This document shows positions 8,226 to 16,485 of a stretch of 64,000 nt of DNA, piece by piece. The stretch comes from DASXQK01 sp963757155 (GTDB lineage Bacteria; Pseudomonadota; Alphaproteobacteria; Dongiales; Dongiaceae). Every line of letters starts with the position of its first letter. Positions within the stretch are counted from its first letter, which is position 1. The stretch spans positions 124,001 to 188,000 of the forward strand of contig CAVWQS010000037.1 in assembly GCA_963757155.1 (NCBI GenBank), given 5' to 3'. The notes under the pieces were generated by a model. That model did not search any database. It was not told where the DNA came from and saw only the letters and a program-made list of their open reading frames with translations. The position numbers were made by a program, and so were the translations under genes.

Positions 8226-8653
8226 CGCTGCCGCCCCTGGCCCTGCGCCTGGGCGAGCCGCGCGACCTCGAGGCCTGCGCCGCGATCTATCTCACCGCCG
8301 CCCCCATGGCCTTTCCCTGGCTGCCCTCCGATGCCATCCGCCGGGCGGATCTCGAGGCCGCCCTCCGCGAGGAGGAGCTCTGGGTCGCCGAGAGGGACGG
8401 CACCATCGTGGGCTTTGTCTCGATCTATCTGCCCGACCGCTTCATCCACAGCCTCTATGTCCATCCGGCCCGGCAGCGCGAAGGTATCGGCCAGGCCCTG
8501 CTGGACCTGGCCTTGCGCCGCTGCGACGGGCGGGCCGAGCTCAAATGCCAGGAGGGCAATCGCGGGGCTTGCGCCTTCTACACACGCCTCGGCTGGCGGC
8601 CGGTCGATTGGGGCTGGTCCACGGCCGGGGCCTGGATCCGCTTCCGCAGGTGA
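8222..8653 (+). CDS. GNAT family N-acetyltransferase
   Basis: A 143-residue GNAT enzyme. The acetyl-CoA-binding motif A is clear: SLYVHPARQREGIGQALLDLAL (R/Q-x-x-G-x-G/A). It is followed by the usual C-terminal strand-helix with NRGACAFYTRLGWRPV. The acyl acceptor cannot be told. Translation seems to begin at a TTG that overlaps the TGA of nnr (TTGA), which implies coupling. The absence of any good internal ATG before the first conserved strand supports this start. The nearest alternatives would remove strand 1. Confidence 0.8.
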   Translation: MTLPPLALRLGEPRDLEACAAIYLTAAPMAFPWLPSDAIRRADLEAALREEELWVAERDGTIVGFVSIYLPDRFIHSLYVHPARQREGIGQALLDLALRRCDGRAELKCQEGNRGACAFYTRLGWRPVDWGWSTAGAWIRFRR

Positions 8654-8669
8654 TGCGGGCGTTTTCCCC

Positions 8670-8698
8670 TTGTGCGTTACAGGTCTGTGCTATACATC
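8670..8698 (+). promoter_or_regulatory. Possible promoter of tRNA-Leu
   Basis: TTGTGC (8670-8675) and TACATC (8693-8698) are separated by 17 bases, about 60 bases ahead of the tRNA-Leu. The match to the -35/-10 consensus is moderate. Confidence 0.3.
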
Positions 8699-8760
8699 GC
8701 CGCTGCGGCGGCTGGCGGCTCTCCCCTAGGCGGTTTCCCTTCCGGCGGCCGTCCGAATGG

Positions 8761-8845
8761 GCGGGCGTGGCGGAACTGGCAGACGCGCCAGATTTAGGTT
8801 CTGGTGACGCAAGTCGTGGGGGTTCAAGTCCCTCCGCCCGCACCA
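8761..8845 (+). tRNA. tRNA-Leu (TAG)
   Basis: A class II tRNA of 85 bases with a long variable arm. Acceptor GCGGGCG pairs with CGCCCGC, the anticodon loop contains TAG (GATTTAGGTTC), the T-arm holds GGTTCAAGTCC, and CCA is encoded at 8843-8845. Confidence 0.97.
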
Positions 8846-8918
8846 GGAACCGGCAGATGGGCAGCCCCAGGGATGTGCACCCGAAGGCTCTCGAACTCCT
8901 CGACAGAATGGGCGATCG

Positions 8919-10250
8919 ATGCAAGTAACAGAGACGGTTGCGGAAGGCCTGAAGCGCGAATTCACCGTGGTGATTCCGGCTCAGTCGTTTAAGGAGCGGA
9001 TCGAGACCCGGCTGAAGGACCGGCAGCGCAGCATGCGCCTGCCTGGCTTCCGGCCCGGCAAGGTGCCCATGGCGCTGGTCGCCAAGCATTGGCGCCAGCA
9101 GGTCACCGGCGAGGAGCTGCAGAGCACCATCGGCGACAGCTCGGCCCAGATCGTCAGCGACCGGGGCTTGCGCCCCGCCGGGCAGCCGAAGATCGAGATC
9201 ACCAATTTCAGCGACGACGCCGATCTGGAATACAAGATGGCCCTCGAGCTCCTGCCGGAGATCGAGCCCATGGATCTGAGCCAGCTCGAGCTGACCCGCA
9301 CGACGGTCGAGGTTCCCGACGCCGAGATCGACCAGGCGCTGGAGCGCTTGGCGACCGACCAGGCGAAGAGCGAGCCGGTGGCCGAGCCGCGCCCGGCCGC
9401 CAAGGACGATGTGGTGGTGGCCGATTTCGTCGGCCGCATCGACGGGGTGGAATTCGAAGGCGGCAAGGCCGAGGGCCATTACATCCGCATCGGCTCCAAC
9501 CAGCTGATCCCGGGCTTCGAGGACCAGCTCGTCGGCGCCATGCCGGGCGAGAAGCGGGAGGTCAAGGTGACCTTCCCTGCCGATTATCCCCGCCGGGAGC
9601 TGGCCGACAAGCAGGCCGTCTTCGATGTCGAGGTCAAGGAGCTGCGCCAGCTCCTGCCCGCGGCCATCGACGACGAGCTCGCCAAATCCCTGGGCCTCGA
9701 CAGCCTGGAGGCGCTGCGCCAGCGCGTGCGCGAGCAGCTCGAGGGCGAATATGGGGCTGCCACCCGTACCCGCCTGAAGCGCCAGCTCCTTGATAAGCTG
9801 GCGGAGAATCACAACTTCGAGATGCCCCCGGGGATGGTGGAGGCCGAGTTCCAGCAGATCTGGAGCCAGGTCGAGGCCGACCGCCAGGCAGGCCGGACCG
9901 ATCCCGACGACAAGGACAAGAGCGAGGACGAGCTGAAGGCCGAGTACCGCGCCATCGCCGAGCGGCGCGTGAAGCTGGGCCTCCTGCTCTCCGAGATCGG
10001 CCGCCGCAGCCAGGTCGAGGTCAAGCAGGACGAGATGGGACGGGCGATCATGGCCGAGGCGCGCCGCTATCCCGGCCAGGAACGCAAGGTGATCGATTTC
10101 TACCAGAACAACCCCGATGCGCTCGCCCGAGTGAGAGCGCCACTTTACGAAGACAAGGTCGTAGACTACATCCTGGATACGGCCAAGGTGACGGACCACA
10201 AGATCAGCCCCGAGCAATTCGCCGAGGAGCTGAAGCAAGACGAGATCTAG
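8919..10250 (+). CDS. tig: Trigger factor, ribosome-associated chaperone and peptidyl-prolyl isomerase
   Basis: Binds at the ribosomal exit tunnel and shields nascent chains. It has 443 residues with three expected parts: the N-terminal ribosome-binding domain with signature GFRPGKVP (43-50), the FKBP-type isomerase domain (about 155-245, with IRIGSNQLIPGFEDQLVGAMPGEKREVKVTFPADY in its core) and the alpha-helical C-terminal arms. It begins at ATG 8919, 73 bases after tRNA-Leu. The downstream order tig-clpP-clpX-lon is the classical bacterial protein quality-control cluster. Confidence 0.97.
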   Translation: MQVTETVAEGLKREFTVVIPAQSFKERIETRLKDRQRSMRLPGFRPGKVPMALVAKHWRQQVTGEELQSTIGDSSAQIVSDRGLRPAGQPKIEITNFSDDADLEYKMALELLPEIEPMDLSQLELTRTTVEVPDAEIDQALERLATDQAKSEPVAEPRPAAKDDVVVADFVGRIDGVEFEGGKAEGHYIRIGSNQLIPGFEDQLVGAMPGEKREVKVTFPADYPRRELADKQAVFDVEVKELRQLLPAAIDDELAKSLGLDSLEALRQRVREQLEGEYGAATRTRLKRQLLDKLAENHNFEMPPGMVEAEFQQIWSQVEADRQAGRTDPDDKDKSEDELKAEYRAIAERRVKLGLLLSEIGRRSQVEVKQDEMGRAIMAEARRYPGQERKVIDFYQNNPDALARVRAPLYEDKVVDYILDTAKVTDHKISPEQFAEELKQDEI

Positions 10251-10292
10251 GGCTCGACCGACCGGGCCTCTGGTTTCCGCAAGGAGCGGCAA

Positions 10293-10952
10293 ATGATGAG
10301 GGATCGCGATCCGATCGAGATTTACGACAATCTGCTGGTGCCGATGGTGGTCGAGCAGACCAACCGGGGCGAGCGGGCCTTCGATATCTATTCGCGGCTC
10401 CTGAAGGAGCGCATCATCTTCCTGGTCGGCCCCGTCCATGACGGGATGGCCAGTCTGGTTTGCGCCCAGCTCCTGTTCCTGGAGTCGGAGAATCCGGACA
10501 AGGACATCGCGATCTACGTCAATTCGCCGGGCGGGCAGGTCCATTCCGGCCTAGCGATGTATGACACAATGCAATACATCCGCTGCGAGATCTCGACGGT
10601 CTGCATCGGCATGGCGGCCTCCATGGGCTCGCTGATGCTGGCGGCCGGCGCCAAGGGCAAGCGCTTTGCCCTGCCGAATTCGAAGATCATGGTCCATCAG
10701 CCCTCGGGCGGTTTCCAAGGCCAGGCCTCGGATATCGAAATCCACGCCCGCGAGGTCCTGAAGACCCGGTCCCAGCTGAATGCGATCTATGCCAAGCACA
10801 CCGGCCAGGATCTGAAGGTGATCGAGGACGCCATGGACCGGGACAATTTCATGGACGCGGAGCAGGCCAAGGCCTTCGGCATCATCGACGAGGTGGCCGA
10901 GAAGCGCCCGAGCCGCGACATGGCGACGCCTGCCCTGACGCCGATAAAATAG
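10293..10952 (+). CDS. clpP: ATP-dependent Clp protease proteolytic subunit
   Basis: Serine protease that forms the 14-subunit chamber used by ClpX and ClpA. In 219 residues the catalytic triad is visible as Ser110 (GMAASMGS), His135 (MVHQPSGG) and Asp184 (MDRDNFM). NSPGG forms the oxyanion region. A good AAGGAG ribosome site lies 6 bases before the ATG. The N-terminal propeptide is short and the C-terminal tail after DEVAEKRP is variable. It lies between tig and clpX, 133 bases ahead of clpX. Confidence 0.97.
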   Translation: MMRDRDPIEIYDNLLVPMVVEQTNRGERAFDIYSRLLKERIIFLVGPVHDGMASLVCAQLLFLESENPDKDIAIYVNSPGGQVHSGLAMYDTMQYIRCEISTVCIGMAASMGSLMLAAGAKGKRFALPNSKIMVHQPSGGFQGQASDIEIHAREVLKTRSQLNAIYAKHTGQDLKVIEDAMDRDNFMDAEQAKAFGIIDEVAEKRPSRDMATPALTPIK

Positions 10953-11085
10953 GGCCCAATCTGGGCCTTCCCCCCGGCAAACCGAGCTCCGGGGACCGGC
11001 CCGGCGGCTGAAAAACAGGTTGTGCGGGCTTCGAAGCCTGCCCTAACATAATCGCAACTCGGCGCGGTTGACCGACGGACATGCG

Positions 11086-12351
11086 ATGACCAAGCCACCC
11101 GGCGACTCGAAGAACACGCTCTACTGCTCCTTCTGCGGCAAAAGCCAGCATGAAGTCCGCAAGCTCATTGCCGGACCGACCGTGTTCATCTGCGATGAAT
11201 GCGTCGAGCTTTGCATGGACATCATCCGTGAGGAGCACAAGACGACGCTGGTGAAGTCGCGCGACGGCGTGCCGACCCCGGCGGACATCTGCAAGGTCCT
11301 GGACGACTATGTGATCGGCCAGAGCCATGCCAAGCGGGTGCTCTCCGTCGCCGTGCACAACCACTATAAGCGCCTCGCCCACGGCACCAAGGCCAATGAC
11401 GTCGAGCTGTCGAAGTCCAACATCCTGCTGGTCGGGCCGACGGGCTGCGGCAAGACGCTGCTGGCCCAGACCCTGGCGCGCATCATCGACGTGCCCTTCA
11501 CCATGGCCGATGCGACGACCCTGACCGAGGCAGGCTATGTCGGCGAGGATGTGGAGAACATCATCCTGAAGCTGCTGCAGTCGGCCGACTACAATGTCGA
11601 GCGGGCCCAGCGCGGCATCGTCTATATCGACGAGGTCGACAAGATCAGCCGCAAGTCGGACAACCCCTCCATCACCCGCGACGTATCGGGCGAGGGCGTC
11701 CAGCAGGCCTTGCTGAAGATCATGGAGGGCACCGTCGCCTCCGTGCCGCCCCAGGGCGGACGCAAGCATCCCCAGCAGGAATTCCTGCAGGTCGATACCA
11801 CCAACATCCTGTTCATCTGCGGCGGCGCCTTCTCGGGGCTCGAGAAGATCATCGCCCAGCGCGGCAAGAAGGGTTCGGCCATCGGCTTCGGCGCCGATGT
11901 GCGCGGTCCCGACGACCGGCGCACGGGCGATGTGCTGAAGGAAGTCGAGCCCGAGGATCTCTTGAAGTTCGGCCTCATCCCCGAATTCGTCGGCCGCCTG
12001 CCGGTGGTCGCCACGCTGGAGGATCTGGACGAGAAGGCGCTGATCGACATCCTGACCAAGCCCAAGAATGCCTTGGTGAAGCAGTATCAGCGGCTGTTCG
12101 AGATGGAGGATATCCGCCTCGACTTCACCGATGATTCACTGCGGGCGATCGCACAGCGGGCCATTCTGCGCAAGACCGGCGCGCGGGGCCTGCGCTCGAT
12201 CATGGAAGGCATCCTGCTCGAGCCCATGTTCGAACTCCCCGGCCTCGAAGGGGTGGAGCGCATGGTCATCAGCAAGGAAGTCGTGGAGGGCACCGCTCGT
12301 CCCCTCTACATCTACTCCGACCGGCGCGAGGATGTCGGTGCCGGCGCCTGA
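11086..12351 (+). CDS. clpX: ClpX, AAA+ unfoldase of ClpXP
   Basis: Recognises, unfolds and feeds substrates to ClpP. It has 421 residues. The N-terminal zinc-binding domain has Cys14, Cys17, Cys36 and Cys39. The AAA+ core has Walker A GPTGCGKT, Walker B IVYIDEVDKI, the pore motif GYVGED and the IGF-type ClpP-docking loop, here in KGSAIGFGADV. The ATG at 11086 gives the standard N-terminus (MTKPPGDSKNTLYC); a TTG 18 bases earlier is a poorer candidate. Probably cotranscribed with clpP. Confidence 0.97.
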   Translation: MTKPPGDSKNTLYCSFCGKSQHEVRKLIAGPTVFICDECVELCMDIIREEHKTTLVKSRDGVPTPADICKVLDDYVIGQSHAKRVLSVAVHNHYKRLAHGTKANDVELSKSNILLVGPTGCGKTLLAQTLARIIDVPFTMADATTLTEAGYVGEDVENIILKLLQSADYNVERAQRGIVYIDEVDKISRKSDNPSITRDVSGEGVQQALLKIMEGTVASVPPQGGRKHPQQEFLQVDTTNILFICGGAFSGLEKIIAQRGKKGSAIGFGADVRGPDDRRTGDVLKEVEPEDLLKFGLIPEFVGRLPVVATLEDLDEKALIDILTKPKNALVKQYQRLFEMEDIRLDFTDDSLRAIAQRAILRKTGARGLRSIMEGILLEPMFELPGLEGVERMVISKEVVEGTARPLYIYSDRREDVGAGA

Positions 12352-12362
12352 CCGCGCCCAAC

Positions 12363-12390
12363 CTTGAAGAATTTGTTAAACGTGCCATCT
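12363..12390 (+). promoter_or_regulatory. Likely heat-shock (sigma-32/RpoH) promoter of lon
   Basis: CTTGAAG (12363-12369) and TGCCATCT (12383-12390) are separated by 13 bases, close to the RpoH consensus CTTGAAA-N13/14-CCCCATNT. It lies just after clpX and about 90 bases before the lon ATG. Heat control of lon is established in other proteobacteria; activity here is inferred. Confidence 0.55.
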
Positions 12391-12479
12391 AAGCAACACC
12401 GCGCTCTTGCGGTGTGCCAAAGTGCGGCCGCTTGCCGCGGTTCCGGCCTGCTGCCGAGCGTACAGTCATTGAGGTCCTT

Positions 12480-14879
12480 ATGAACGAAGTCAATCGCGCG
12501 ACGCTCTACCCCGTACTGCCGCTGCGTGACATCGTCGTGTTCCCGCATATGATCGTGCCGCTGTTCGTCGGCCGCGAGAAATCCGTGCGTGCGCTCGAGG
12601 ATGTGATGAAGGACGACAAGCAAGTCCTTCTCGCGACCCAGAAGAATGCCGCCCAGGACGATCCGCAGCCCGAGGATATCTACACTGTCGGCACCATCGG
12701 CACCGTGCTGCAGCTCCTGAAGCTGCCGGACGGCACGGTGAAAGTGCTGATCGAGGGTGGCCAGCGCGCCCGCATCTCCAACTATGCCGAGAACGCCGCG
12801 TTCTTCCAGGCCTATGCCGAGCCCGTCGCCGACAGCGACAACCAGGGCAAGGAGGTCGAGGCGCTCGCCCGCTCGGTCGTCTCCCAGTTCGAGCAGTACA
12901 TCAAGCTCAACAAGAAGATCCCGCCGGAGGTGCTCGTCTCGATCAACCAGATCGAGGACCAGAGCAAGCTCGCCGACACAGTCGCTTCCCACCTCGGCCT
13001 GAAGATCGCCGAGAAGCAGGAGCTGCTGGAGACCCAGAGCGTCGTCCATCGCCTCGAGCGCGTCTTCGCCTTCATGGAAGGCGAGATCGGCGTGCTGCAG
13101 GTGGAGAAGCGCATCCGCAGCCGGGTCAAGCGCCAGATGGAGAAGACCCAGCGCGAGTACTATCTGAACGAGCAGCTGAAGGCGATCCAGAAGGAGCTGG
13201 GCGACGGCGACGAGGCCCGCGACGAGCTGGCCGAGGTGGAGCAGCGCATCCGCAAGACGAAGCTCTCCAAGGAGGCGCGCGAGAAGGCGCTGGCCGAGGT
13301 CAAGAAGCTGCGCTCCATGAGCCCGATGTCCGCCGAGGCGACGGTGGTGCGCAACTACCTCGACTGGGTGCTGGGCATTCCCTGGAACAAGCCGACCAAG
13401 GTGAAGCACGACATCCGCGCCGCGCAGAAGGTGCTGAACGACGACCACTACGGTCTCGACAAGGTGAAGGAGCGCATCCTCGAATACCTTGCCGTTCAGC
13501 AGCGCATGAAGAAGGTGAAGGGGCCGATCCTCTGCCTGGTCGGCGCGCCTGGCGTGGGCAAGACCTCGCTCGGCAAGTCGATCGCCCGGGCCACGGGCCG
13601 CAATTTCGTGCGCATGTCGCTGGGCGGCGTGCGCGACGAGGCGGAGATCCGCGGCCATCGGCGCACCTATATCGGCTCCATGCCCGGCAAGGTGCTGCAG
13701 GGCATGAAGAAGGCGAAGTCGTCGAACCCGCTGTTCCTGCTGGACGAGATCGACAAGCTGGGCGCGGACTGGCGGGGCGATCCCTCCTCGGCCCTGCTGG
13801 AGGTCCTGGATCCCGAGCAGAATTCGACCTTCAACGACCATTATCTCGAGGTCGATTACGATCTGTCGGACGTGATGTTCGTCACCACGGCGAACACGCT
13901 GCGCATGCCGCAGCCGCTGCTCGACCGCATGGAGATCATCCGCATCCCCGGCTATACCGAGGATGAGAAGATCGCCATCGCCAAGCGCCATCTGCTGGCC
14001 AAGCTGTTCAAGGAGCATGGGTTGAAGCAGGGCGAGTGGCATGTGAGCGACGAGGCGCTGCGCGACCTGATCCGCTACTACACCCGCGAGGCCGGCGTCC
14101 GGAGCCTGGAGCGCGAGCTCGCCAATCTGGCGCGCAAGGCGATCAAGGACATCCTGATGAAGGGGCTGAAGCGGGTCAGCGTGACCCCGCGCAATCTGGA
14201 GAAATACGCCGGGGTGCGCCGCTTCCGCTACGGCGAGGCGGAGCAGAAGGATCTGGTCGGTGTCACCACGGGCTTGGCCTGGACCGAGGTAGGCGGCGAG
14301 ATCCTCTCCATCGAGGCCGTGATGCTGCCGGGCAAGGGCAGGGTCATCACCACGGGCAAGCTCGGCGATGTGATGCGCGAGTCCGTGCAGGCGGCGGAGA
14401 GCTACGTCAAGTCGCGGGCGGCGGAATTCGGCATCAAGCCGACGGTCTTCGAGCGCAGGGACATCCATGTCCACGTGCCCGAAGGGGCCACCCCGAAGGA
14501 CGGTCCCTCGGCCGGCGTCGCCATGATCACCTCGATCGTCTCGGTGCTCACCGGCATTCCGGTTCGCCGCGAGGTCGCCATGACCGGCGAGATGACGCTG
14601 CGCGGCCGGGTCCTGCCCATCGGCGGCTTGAAGGAGAAGCTGCTGGCGGCGCTCAGGGCCGGGGTCACCACCGTGCTGATCCCCGAGGAGAATGAGAAGG
14701 ACCTCGCGGAGATCCCTGACAACGTTAAGAAAGGGTTGAAAATCATCCCGGTGGCGACGGCCGATGCCGTGCTGGCGGAAGCCCTGTCTCGGCCCTTGAC
14801 GCCGATCGAATGGATCGAGCCGGCGGAGACGCCTGCACAGGTGGGCGAGCCGCCGCGCGAAGGCGTCGTCACGCACTAA
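12480..14879 (+). CDS. lon: ATP-dependent Lon protease
   Basis: Cytoplasmic hexameric AAA+ protease for misfolded and regulatory proteins. It has 799 residues: an N-terminal substrate-binding LAN domain beginning with YPVLPLRDIVVFPHMIVPLFVGR, a coiled-coil linker, the AAA+ module (Walker A GAPGVGKTSLGKS, sensor and EIRGHRRTYIGSMPG) and the protease domain with the Ser in KDGPSAGVAM and the Lys in GGLKEKLLAALRAG. The ATG at 12480 has GAGG about 8 bases upstream and gives the usual N-terminus; a 22-residue longer frame was rejected. The gene has its own likely RpoH promoter and is followed by a terminator hairpin. Confidence 0.97.
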   Translation: MNEVNRATLYPVLPLRDIVVFPHMIVPLFVGREKSVRALEDVMKDDKQVLLATQKNAAQDDPQPEDIYTVGTIGTVLQLLKLPDGTVKVLIEGGQRARISNYAENAAFFQAYAEPVADSDNQGKEVEALARSVVSQFEQYIKLNKKIPPEVLVSINQIEDQSKLADTVASHLGLKIAEKQELLETQSVVHRLERVFAFMEGEIGVLQVEKRIRSRVKRQMEKTQREYYLNEQLKAIQKELGDGDEARDELAEVEQRIRKTKLSKEAREKALAEVKKLRSMSPMSAEATVVRNYLDWVLGIPWNKPTKVKHDIRAAQKVLNDDHYGLDKVKERILEYLAVQQRMKKVKGPILCLVGAPGVGKTSLGKSIARATGRNFVRMSLGGVRDEAEIRGHRRTYIGSMPGKVLQGMKKAKSSNPLFLLDEIDKLGADWRGDPSSALLEVLDPEQNSTFNDHYLEVDYDLSDVMFVTTANTLRMPQPLLDRMEIIRIPGYTEDEKIAIAKRHLLAKLFKEHGLKQGEWHVSDEALRDLIRYYTREAGVRSLERELANLARKAIKDILMKGLKRVSVTPRNLEKYAGVRRFRYGEAEQKDLVGVTTGLAWTEVGGEILSIEAVMLPGKGRVITTGKLGDVMRESVQAAESYVKSRAAEFGIKPTVFERRDIHVHVPEGATPKDGPSAGVAMITSIVSVLTGIPVRREVAMTGEMTLRGRVLPIGGLKEKLLAALRAGVTTVLIPEENEKDLAEIPDNVKKGLKIIPVATADAVLAEALSRPLTPIEWIEPAETPAQVGEPPREGVVTH

Positions 14880-14887
14880 GGAGCTAG

Positions 14888-14916
14888 CCCCGCGGGATCT
14901 CCACGATCCCGCGGGG
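14888..14916 (+). terminator. Hairpin terminator after lon
   Basis: A perfect 12-bp stem (CCCCGCGGGATC / GATCCCGCGGGG) with a 5-base loop begins 9 bases after the lon stop codon. Only a weak T-rich tract (TCCGTTCCTCGTC) follows. Confidence 0.7.
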
Positions 14917-15005
14917 TCCGTTCCTCGTCCGGGAGCTTGCTATTCCACCCTCATCGCGGCTGGAATTTGCTTCCGGATCTTGGGGATAACCGCGGCGGCT
15001 GGGAA

Positions 15006-15035
15006 TTGACTGGCATTGAAGCTGCGGCCTACACT
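15006..15035 (+). promoter_or_regulatory. Likely housekeeping promoter of hupB
   Basis: TTGACT (15006-15011) and TACACT (15030-15035) with an 18-base spacer fit a sigma-70 promoter. The predicted transcript starts about 70 bases before the HU start codon and after the lon terminator. Confidence 0.5.
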
Positions 15036-15115
15036 TTCCTGCTAGACTGGCCCGAGAGACTGGCATTCCGGGCCTACCGATTTTCCTCATCTCCACTCGC
15101 CAAAGGGGGCTGCAA

Positions 15116-15388
15116 GTGAACAAGAACGAATTGATCTCTGTCGTCGCAGAGAAGGCCGGGCTCTCGAAGACGGACGCCGCCAAGGCTGTCGATGCGGTCT
15201 TCGACGGCATCGAGGCATCGCTGAAGGAGCATGGGGAGTTCCGCAATGTCGGCTTCGGCACCTTCCATGTCGTGAAGCGGGCTGCCTCGGTCGGCCGCAA
15301 CCCCCGCACCGGCGAGGAGATCAACATCCCGGAGTCGAAGCAGGTGAAGTTCAAGGCCGGCGCCGGCCTGAAGGCTTCCGTGAATTGA
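15116..15388 (+). CDS. hupB: DNA-binding protein HU
   Basis: Small histone-like protein that bends and compacts DNA. It has 90 residues, the canonical length, beginning with MNKNELISVVAEKAGLSK and carrying the beta-arm region GFGTFHVVKRAASVGRNPRTGEEI with the intercalating Pro of RNPRTG. Translation starts at GTG 15116, with AAGGGGG about 10 bases upstream. Lon followed by HU is a common arrangement in proteobacteria. The gene is monocistronic, bounded by its own promoter and a strong terminator. Confidence 0.96.
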   Translation: MNKNELISVVAEKAGLSKTDAAKAVDAVFDGIEASLKEHGEFRNVGFGTFHVVKRAASVGRNPRTGEEINIPESKQVKFKAGAGLKASVN

Positions 15389-15427
15389 CGTCAGCAAGCT
15401 GACGCCGCTCTGGGATAGCCATCTTCG

Positions 15428-15462
15428 ATCGGCCGCCTCTCACGAGGCGGCCGATTGCGTTT
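15428..15462 (+). terminator. Terminator of hupB
   Basis: A perfect 12-bp stem (ATCGGCCGCCTC / GAGGCGGCCGAT, loop TCAC) is followed by TGCGTTTG. It sits 40 bases after the HU stop. An imperfect second copy follows (see 15472-15507). Confidence 0.75.
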
Positions 15463-15471
15463 GTGGCCCTT

Positions 15472-15507
15472 GGGCGCCTCTCGCGAGGCAGCCGATTGCG
15501 TTTGCGG
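15472..15507 (+). repeat. Degenerate tandem copy of the hupB terminator
   Basis: The stretch GCGCCTCTCGCGAGGCAGCC plus GATTGCGTTTGCGG repeats the preceding terminator (15433-15467) with a few substitutions and a shorter stem. It looks like a local tandem duplication that has since diverged. Confidence 0.6.
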
Positions 15508-15540
15508 GGCCTTCGTGCTTCAGATGGAAGCAGGCGGGAA

Positions 15541-15615
15541 GGGCGATTAGCTCAGCGGTAGAGCATCTCGTTTACACCGAGGGGGTCGGCGGTTCGAATC
15601 CGTCATCGCCCACCA
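15541..15615 (+). tRNA. tRNA-Val (TAC)
   Basis: Acceptor GGGCGAT pairs with ATCGCCC, the D-arm is GCTCAGCGGTAGAGC, the anticodon is TAC, the T-arm is CGGCGGTTCGAATCCGTC, and CCA is encoded at 15613-15615. Confidence 0.97.
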
Positions 15616-15643
15616 GCCTTCGCTCGCGCAGCGAGCGAAGGCT
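15615..15643 (+). terminator. Hairpin after tRNA-Val
   Basis: A perfect 13-bp inverted repeat (AGCCTTCGCTCGC / GCGAGCGAAGGCT, loop GCA) starts at the last base of the tRNA. There is no T-run, so it may act as a terminator or as a processing signal. Confidence 0.6.
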
Positions 15644-15695
15644 GCCGCGCCGGAGCCCAACGGGCGAAGGCGGGCTATGCGGCCGCAAGTTCCTC

Positions 15696-15774
15696 CTCGT
15701 CATTCCCGCGAAAGCGGGTCCGGCAACAAGCGAGTCCGGCCGCCCTGGATTCCCGCTTTCGCGGGAATGACGAG
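15696..15774. repeat. Palindromic intergenic repeat element, copy 1
   Basis: Two perfectly inverted 23-base arms (CTCGTCATTCCCGCGAAAGC plus GGG, and its reverse complement) at 15696-15718 and 15752-15774 flank a 33-base centre. The same element with nearly identical arms occurs at 33419-33504. It lies between two tRNA genes and codes for nothing. Elements with the core CATTCCCGCGAAAGCGGG are widespread in GC-rich proteobacterial intergenic DNA. Confidence 0.85.
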
Positions 15775-15834
15775 TGGGAGAGGGCCCGCGAAAGCTTCTG
15801 GCATCGCCAGTTAAGTCTGAAAACCCCTCTTTGC

Positions 15835-15863
15835 TTGACAGGGTTGTGACGGAAGCTTACATG
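15835..15863 (+). promoter_or_regulatory. Promoter of tRNA-Asp
   Basis: A perfect -35 box TTGACA (15835-15840), a 17-base spacer and TACATG (15858-15863) lie about 20 bases before the expected start of the tRNA-Asp precursor. Confidence 0.6.
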
Positions 15864-15889
15864 GAGCCGCCCTTTGGGGGGTGCCCTGC

Positions 15890-15966
<77 letters not shown>

Positions 15967-15982
15967 TATTACCTTCATGATT

Positions 15983-16028
15983 CAAGGCCTTGGAATTCGT
16001 CGCCGAGGCCTTGGTTTGGGCTTTTTTT
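15983..16028 (+). terminator. Rho-independent terminator after tRNA-Asp
   Basis: An 8-bp stem (CAAGGCCT / AGGCCTTG) with a 15-base loop is followed a few bases later by seven T residues (16022-16028). It separates the tRNA unit from the nuo operon. Confidence 0.65.
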
Positions 16029-16044
16029 GCATGTGCGACGGTCC

Positions 16045-16050
16045 TATAGT
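16045..16050 (+). promoter_or_regulatory. Possible -10 box of the nuo operon
   Basis: TATAGT lies 70 bases before the nuoA ATG and just after the tRNA-Asp terminator. No good -35 box is present at 16-18 bases upstream, where the sequence is mostly T. The assignment rests on position and on the -10 match. Confidence 0.35.
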
Positions 16051-16119
16051 GTCGGCGCTTTTCGGGGTTGCGGGGGCTGCCGACGGGAAGCAGCAATCCG
16101 CGCACGGGATGCCTTGGCG

Positions 16120-16485
16120 ATGAATGTGTTGCTGCGTGAATATCTACCCATTCTGATCTTTCTCCTGATCGCAGTGGGTATCACGGGCGCGATGATCGTG
16201 GCGTCTTTCGTCCTCGCGCGACAGCACCCCGATTCGGAAAAACTGTCCCCCTATGAATGCGGCTTCGAAGCCTTCGACGACGCCCGGCGGCGCTTCGACG
16301 TCCGCTTCTATCTGGTCTCGATCCTCTTCATCATCTTCGACCTCGAGGTCGCCTTCCTGTTCCCCTGGGCGGTGACGCTGGGCAAGATCGGCGCCTTCGG
16401 CTTCTGGTCGATGATGGGCTTCCTCGGCCTGCTCACCATCGGCTTCATCTATGAATGGAAGAAGGGAGCGCTGGAATGGGAGTGA
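16120..16485 (+). CDS. nuoA: NADH-quinone oxidoreductase subunit A
   Basis: Small membrane subunit of respiratory complex I, near the quinone-binding junction. It has 121 residues with three transmembrane helices and the conserved loop PYECGFEAFDDARRRFDVRFYL that contacts NuoH and the quinone site. It is the first gene of a contiguous nuoA-N operon. The ATG at 16120 is chosen because the longer frame adds a polar leader never seen in the family. Its stop overlaps the start of nuoB. Confidence 0.97.
   Translation: MNVLLREYLPILIFLLIAVGITGAMIVASFVLARQHPDSEKLSPYECGFEAFDDARRRFDVRFYLVSILFIIFDLEVAFLFPWAVTLGKIGAFGFWSMMGFLGLLTIGFIYEWKKGALEWE

Noticed and set aside
12312..14876. An 854-codon minus-strand open frame across lon
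   Set aside because: Antisense shadow of lon; low-complexity Leu/Arg/Asp/His composition and no recognisable family.
15696..15774. CRISPR-like repeat unit
   Set aside because: Only two copies 18 kb apart, each a long inverted repeat, with no regular spacers and no cas genes.
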